A DNA stretch of 24,537 nt from positions 1-24,537 of the forward strand of contig QHNB01000082.1 of assembly GCA_003217965.1 (NCBI GenBank). The letters are read 5' to 3'. The stretch is from Verrucomicrobiota bacterium. Its GTDB lineage: Bacteria > Verrucomicrobiota > Verrucomicrobiia > Chthoniobacterales > UBA10450. The notes beneath the pieces are model-generated. The model saw only the letters and a list, made by a program, of their open reading frames with translations, did no database searches and was not told where the DNA came from. This document shows positions 22,316-24,537 of the stretch, piece by piece; the stretch's first letter is position 1; every line of letters begins with the position of its first letter. The position numbers and the translations under genes were made by a program.

Positions 22316-24537
22316 ATGAGCGCGGTCGAGCAATCACTCGCCGACTTCCCGACTCGCCGAGTCGCCGAGTCGCCTTCCTTTATCGAGCGCGTCATCGAAG
22401 CGAGCGCGAGAAACAAATTCCTCATTTTCATTTTCACGATCTTCGCTCTCGCCGCAGGCTTTTATGGCCTGATGCACACGCCGCTCGATGCGATTCCCGA
22501 TCTGAGCGACGTCCAGGTGATCGTCTACACAGAATGGGAAGGCCGCTCGCCCGATCTGGTCGAGGACCAGATTACGTATCCGATTTCCACGGTCTTCATC
22601 GCTGCGCCCAAGGTGAAATTCGTCCGTGGTGAGTCCATGTTTGGGAAATCGTTCATTTACGTCATCTTTCAAGACGGCACGGACATTTACTGGGCTCGCT
22701 CGCGCGTCATTGAATACCTCAACTCGGTGCGCGGTTCACTACCGGAAGGCGTGAATCCAGTCATTGGGCCGGACGCGACCGGAGTCGGCTGGGTTTATGA
22801 ATACGCGCTGGTCGACGATTCCGGTAAGCACAACCTTGCTGAGCTACGATCCATTCAGGATTGGAACCTACGCTATGCGCTTGCCTCGGTTAAAGGCGTG
22901 TCCGAAGTCGCTGCCGTTGGCGGCTTCGTTAAACAATATCAGGTCGATTTAGATCCAAACGCGCTCGTCGCTTACAACATTCCGCTCAGCGAAGTTGTTA
23001 ACGCGATCAAGATGAGCAACGCCGATGTTGGCGGCCGCGTCTTGGAAGTCGCCACCACCGAGTATTTCATTCGCGGGCGGGGCTACATCAAAAAGATCGA
23101 GGATATCGAGAACGTTGTTCTAAAAGTCGTTAATGGAACACCCGTTTATCTCAAAAATGTCGCGACTGTCCATTTAGGCGGCGATATCAGGCGAGGCGTT
23201 GCCGAGTTGGATGGAAAAGGCGAGACGGTTGGCGGCATTGTCGTCATGCGCTATGGCGAGAATGCGCTCAACGTCATCGACGGCGTCAAAAAGAAGATCG
23301 AGGAGATCAAATCGTCATTGCCGGAAGGCGTACGCATCGTGCCAACCTACGATCGGAGCGATTTGATCAAACGCGCGATCGCGACATTGCGCGAGAAGCT
23401 CATTGAGGAAAGCATCGTCGTCGCACTGGTCTGCATTGTTTTCCTTTGGCACGTCCGCTCGTCGCTTGTCGCCATCATTACTCTGCCAATCGCCATCATT
23501 CTCTCCTTCATTCCCATGTGGTGGATGAACCTCACTTCAAACATCATGTCGTTAGGTGGCATCGCCATAGCCATCGGCGCGATGGTCGACTCAGCGATCA
23601 TTATGATCGAGAACGCACACAAGGCACTGGAGCATTTTCGAGATGAGCATGGGCGCGAGCCAAACAATATCGAACGAGTAAAGGTGATCATCGCAGGGGC
23701 TAAATCCGTTGGCCGCTCACTCTTTTTTGCGCTGCTCGTGATCACTGTCAGCTTCATTCCGGTATTTTCGCTCACGGCACAGGAAGGCCGGCTTTTCAAA
23801 CCACTCGCCTTCACGAAAACCTTCTCGATGTTCTTCGCTTCATTCCTGGGCGTGACGCTCGTGCCGGTGCTGATGACGCTGCTTATCCGGGGCAAGATCA
23901 CACCAGAGATCAAAAATCCGGTAAACCGGTTTCTGATTTGGAGCTACCAGCCATTCGTTAATTTCGTGCTGCGCTATCGCGGGTTCACATTGATCTGCGC
24001 GCTCATCATTCTGGTCGTGACAATTTTCCCGTTTAAAAGACTCGGCAGCGAATTCATGCCACCACTCAATGAAGGCACGCTGCTCTACATGCCAACGGCG
24101 GTGCCGGGCATGTCGATAACCGAGGCGACGAAAATTCTTCAGATACAAGATCGACAACTTAAAAAAATCCCCGAAGCGGTGACGGTATTTGGCAAAGCTG
24201 GACAGGCGGATACGCCGACTGATCCCGCGCCGCTATCGATGTTCGAAACCGTTGTCGCGCTTAAACCGCCGGAGCAATGGCGAAAGGGAATGACGTGGGA
24301 CAAGCTGCTCGCTGAGCTCAACACCAACATCAAAACGCCCGGGATGGCAAACATCTTCTGGATGCCAATTCAGACGCGCACCGAAATGCTCACCACCGGG
24401 TTCCGTACCGTACTCGGGGTAAAAGTTTTCGGCCCCGATCTCGGCGGAATTCAAAACCTGGCCGTGCAAATCGAGCGTCAACTGAGCGCCTTACCGAATA
24501 CACGCAGCGCCTTCGCCGAGCGCACCGTCGGCGGTTA
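22316..24537 (+). CDS. cusA: CusA-type heavy-metal RND efflux pump (3' end outside window)
   Basis: Inner membrane proton-driven pump of the HME-RND family; it expels monovalent copper/silver through the CusB/CusC-type partners. 740 codons of about 1040 are present, with an unbroken frame. Features are the first membrane helix (FLIFIFTIFALAAGFYGL) followed by TPLDAIPDLSDVQVIVYTEW, porter motifs PDATGVGWVYEYAL and RDL-type segments, and the fourth-helix proton-relay motif GAMVDSAIIMIENAHK with Asp425. Metal-site methionines appear at Met581 (EFMPPLNEG) and Met691 (RTEMLTTG), corresponding to E. coli CusA Met573 and Met623; the third (Met672) would lie near or past the end. The start ATG follows AAAAGGG closely, and the N-terminus contains a short tandem repeat. 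Confidence 0.94.
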   Translation, partial: MSAVEQSLADFPTRRVAESPSFIERVIEASARNKFLIFIFTIFALAAGFYGLMHTPLDAIPDLSDVQVIVYTEWEGRSPDLVEDQITYPISTVFIAAPKVKFVRGESMFGKSFIYVIFQDGTDIYWARSRVIEYLNSVRGSLPEGVNPVIGPDATGVGWVYEYALVDDSGKHNLAELRSIQDWNLRYALASVKGVSEVAAVGGFVKQYQVDLDPNALVAYNIPLSEVVNAIKMSNADVGGRVLEVATTEYFIRGRGYIKKIEDIENVVLKVVNGTPVYLKNVATVHLGGDIRRGVAELDGKGETVGGIVVMRYGENALNVIDGVKKKIEEIKSSLPEGVRIVPTYDRSDLIKRAIATLREKLIEESIVVALVCIVFLWHVRSSLVAIITLPIAIILSFIPMWWMNLTSNIMSLGGIAIAIGAMVDSAIIMIENAHKALEHFRDEHGREPNNIERVKVIIAGAKSVGRSLFFALLVITVSFIPVFSLTAQEGRLFKPLAFTKTFSMFFASFLGVTLVPVLMTLLIRGKITPEIKNPVNRFLIWSYQPFVNFVLRYRGFTLICALIILVVTIFPFKRLGSEFMPPLNEGTLLYMPTAVPGMSITEATKILQIQDRQLKKIPEAVTVFGKAGQADTPTDPAPLSMFETVVALKPPEQWRKGMTWDKLLAELNTNIKTPGMANIFWMPIQTRTEMLTTGFRTVLGVKVFGPDLGGIQNLAVQIERQLSALPNTRSAFAERTVGG
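22351..22374 (+). repeat. Three tandem copies of GA(C/G)TCGCC inside the start of cusA
   Basis: An 8-base unit is repeated three times within codons 12-20 of cusA, encoding TRRVAESP in the soluble N-terminal extension. Because 8 is not a multiple of 3, gain or loss of one unit would shift the reading frame. Confidence 0.6.

Noticed and set aside
23347..23913. 188-codon minus-strand open frame inside cusA
   Set aside because: Antisense of the conserved CusA membrane helices; Ser/Met-rich shadow without motifs.
1..24537. CRISPR array, IS element or prophage
   Set aside because: No regularly spaced repeats, transposase, integrase or terminal inverted repeats were seen in the window.

Overview
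The window looks like a chromosomal segment of a Gram-negative soil-type bacterium, most likely Verrucomicrobiota (Chthoniobacterales/Spartobacteria-like). This is inferred from the overall flavour of the proteins, from an EF-P with a PGNLRAF loop, from an LPS-type Kdo gene (kdsD), and from dispersed GAGCGAAGCGA / GAGATCCCTC..GGGATGAC repeats that I associate with these genomes. No rRNA or tRNA is visible to fix the taxonomy, and no phage, IS element or CRISPR array was found.

Layout. (1) 1-4.6 kb, plus strand: the 3' part of argS, then treY (maltooligosyl trehalose synthase), ending in a cluster of dispersed repeats (4647-4868). (2) 4.9-7.4 kb, minus strand: kdsD, efp and a membrane HExxH (M50-like) protein, in that order of transcription. 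(3) 7.46-8.9 kb, plus strand: a small secreted protein overlapping or abutting a GT4 glycosyltransferase whose real start is uncertain. (4) 8.96-12.5 kb, minus strand: a class A penicillin-binding protein with an altered transpeptidase SxxK motif, followed by a coupled glycosyltransferase-like gene that is broken. (5) 12.6-13.75 kb, plus strand: a MidA/NDUFAF7-type methyltransferase, convergent with (6) 13.77-17.8 kb, minus strand: GNAT acetyltransferase, pgi, and a hybrid sensor kinase that lacks its phospho-histidine region. (7) 18.2-24.5 kb, plus strand: a metal-resistance block with arsC, an aquaporin remnant, a cysteine-rich secreted protein, and a cusCBA-like Cu/Ag efflux operon. A four-helix-bundle (23S rRNA IVP-type) gene sits between cusB and cusA, and cusA runs off the right edge.

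The most striking feature is a repeated kind of damage. Four separate genes (glycosyltransferase-like at about 9.16 kb, hybrid kinase at about 17.19 kb, aquaporin at about 18.75 kb, cusB at about 21.18 kb) each keep recognisable N- and C-terminal parts but lack an internal block, with a frame change at the join. This is either real, recent gene decay by internal deletion or a systematic assembly/amplification artefact. It should be settled before the cus and ars systems are called functional. Other points of interest are the PBP active-site change (TAMT in place of SxxK), Asn at the EF-P modification position, and a glycosyltransferase whose conserved N-terminus lies upstream of its only ATG.
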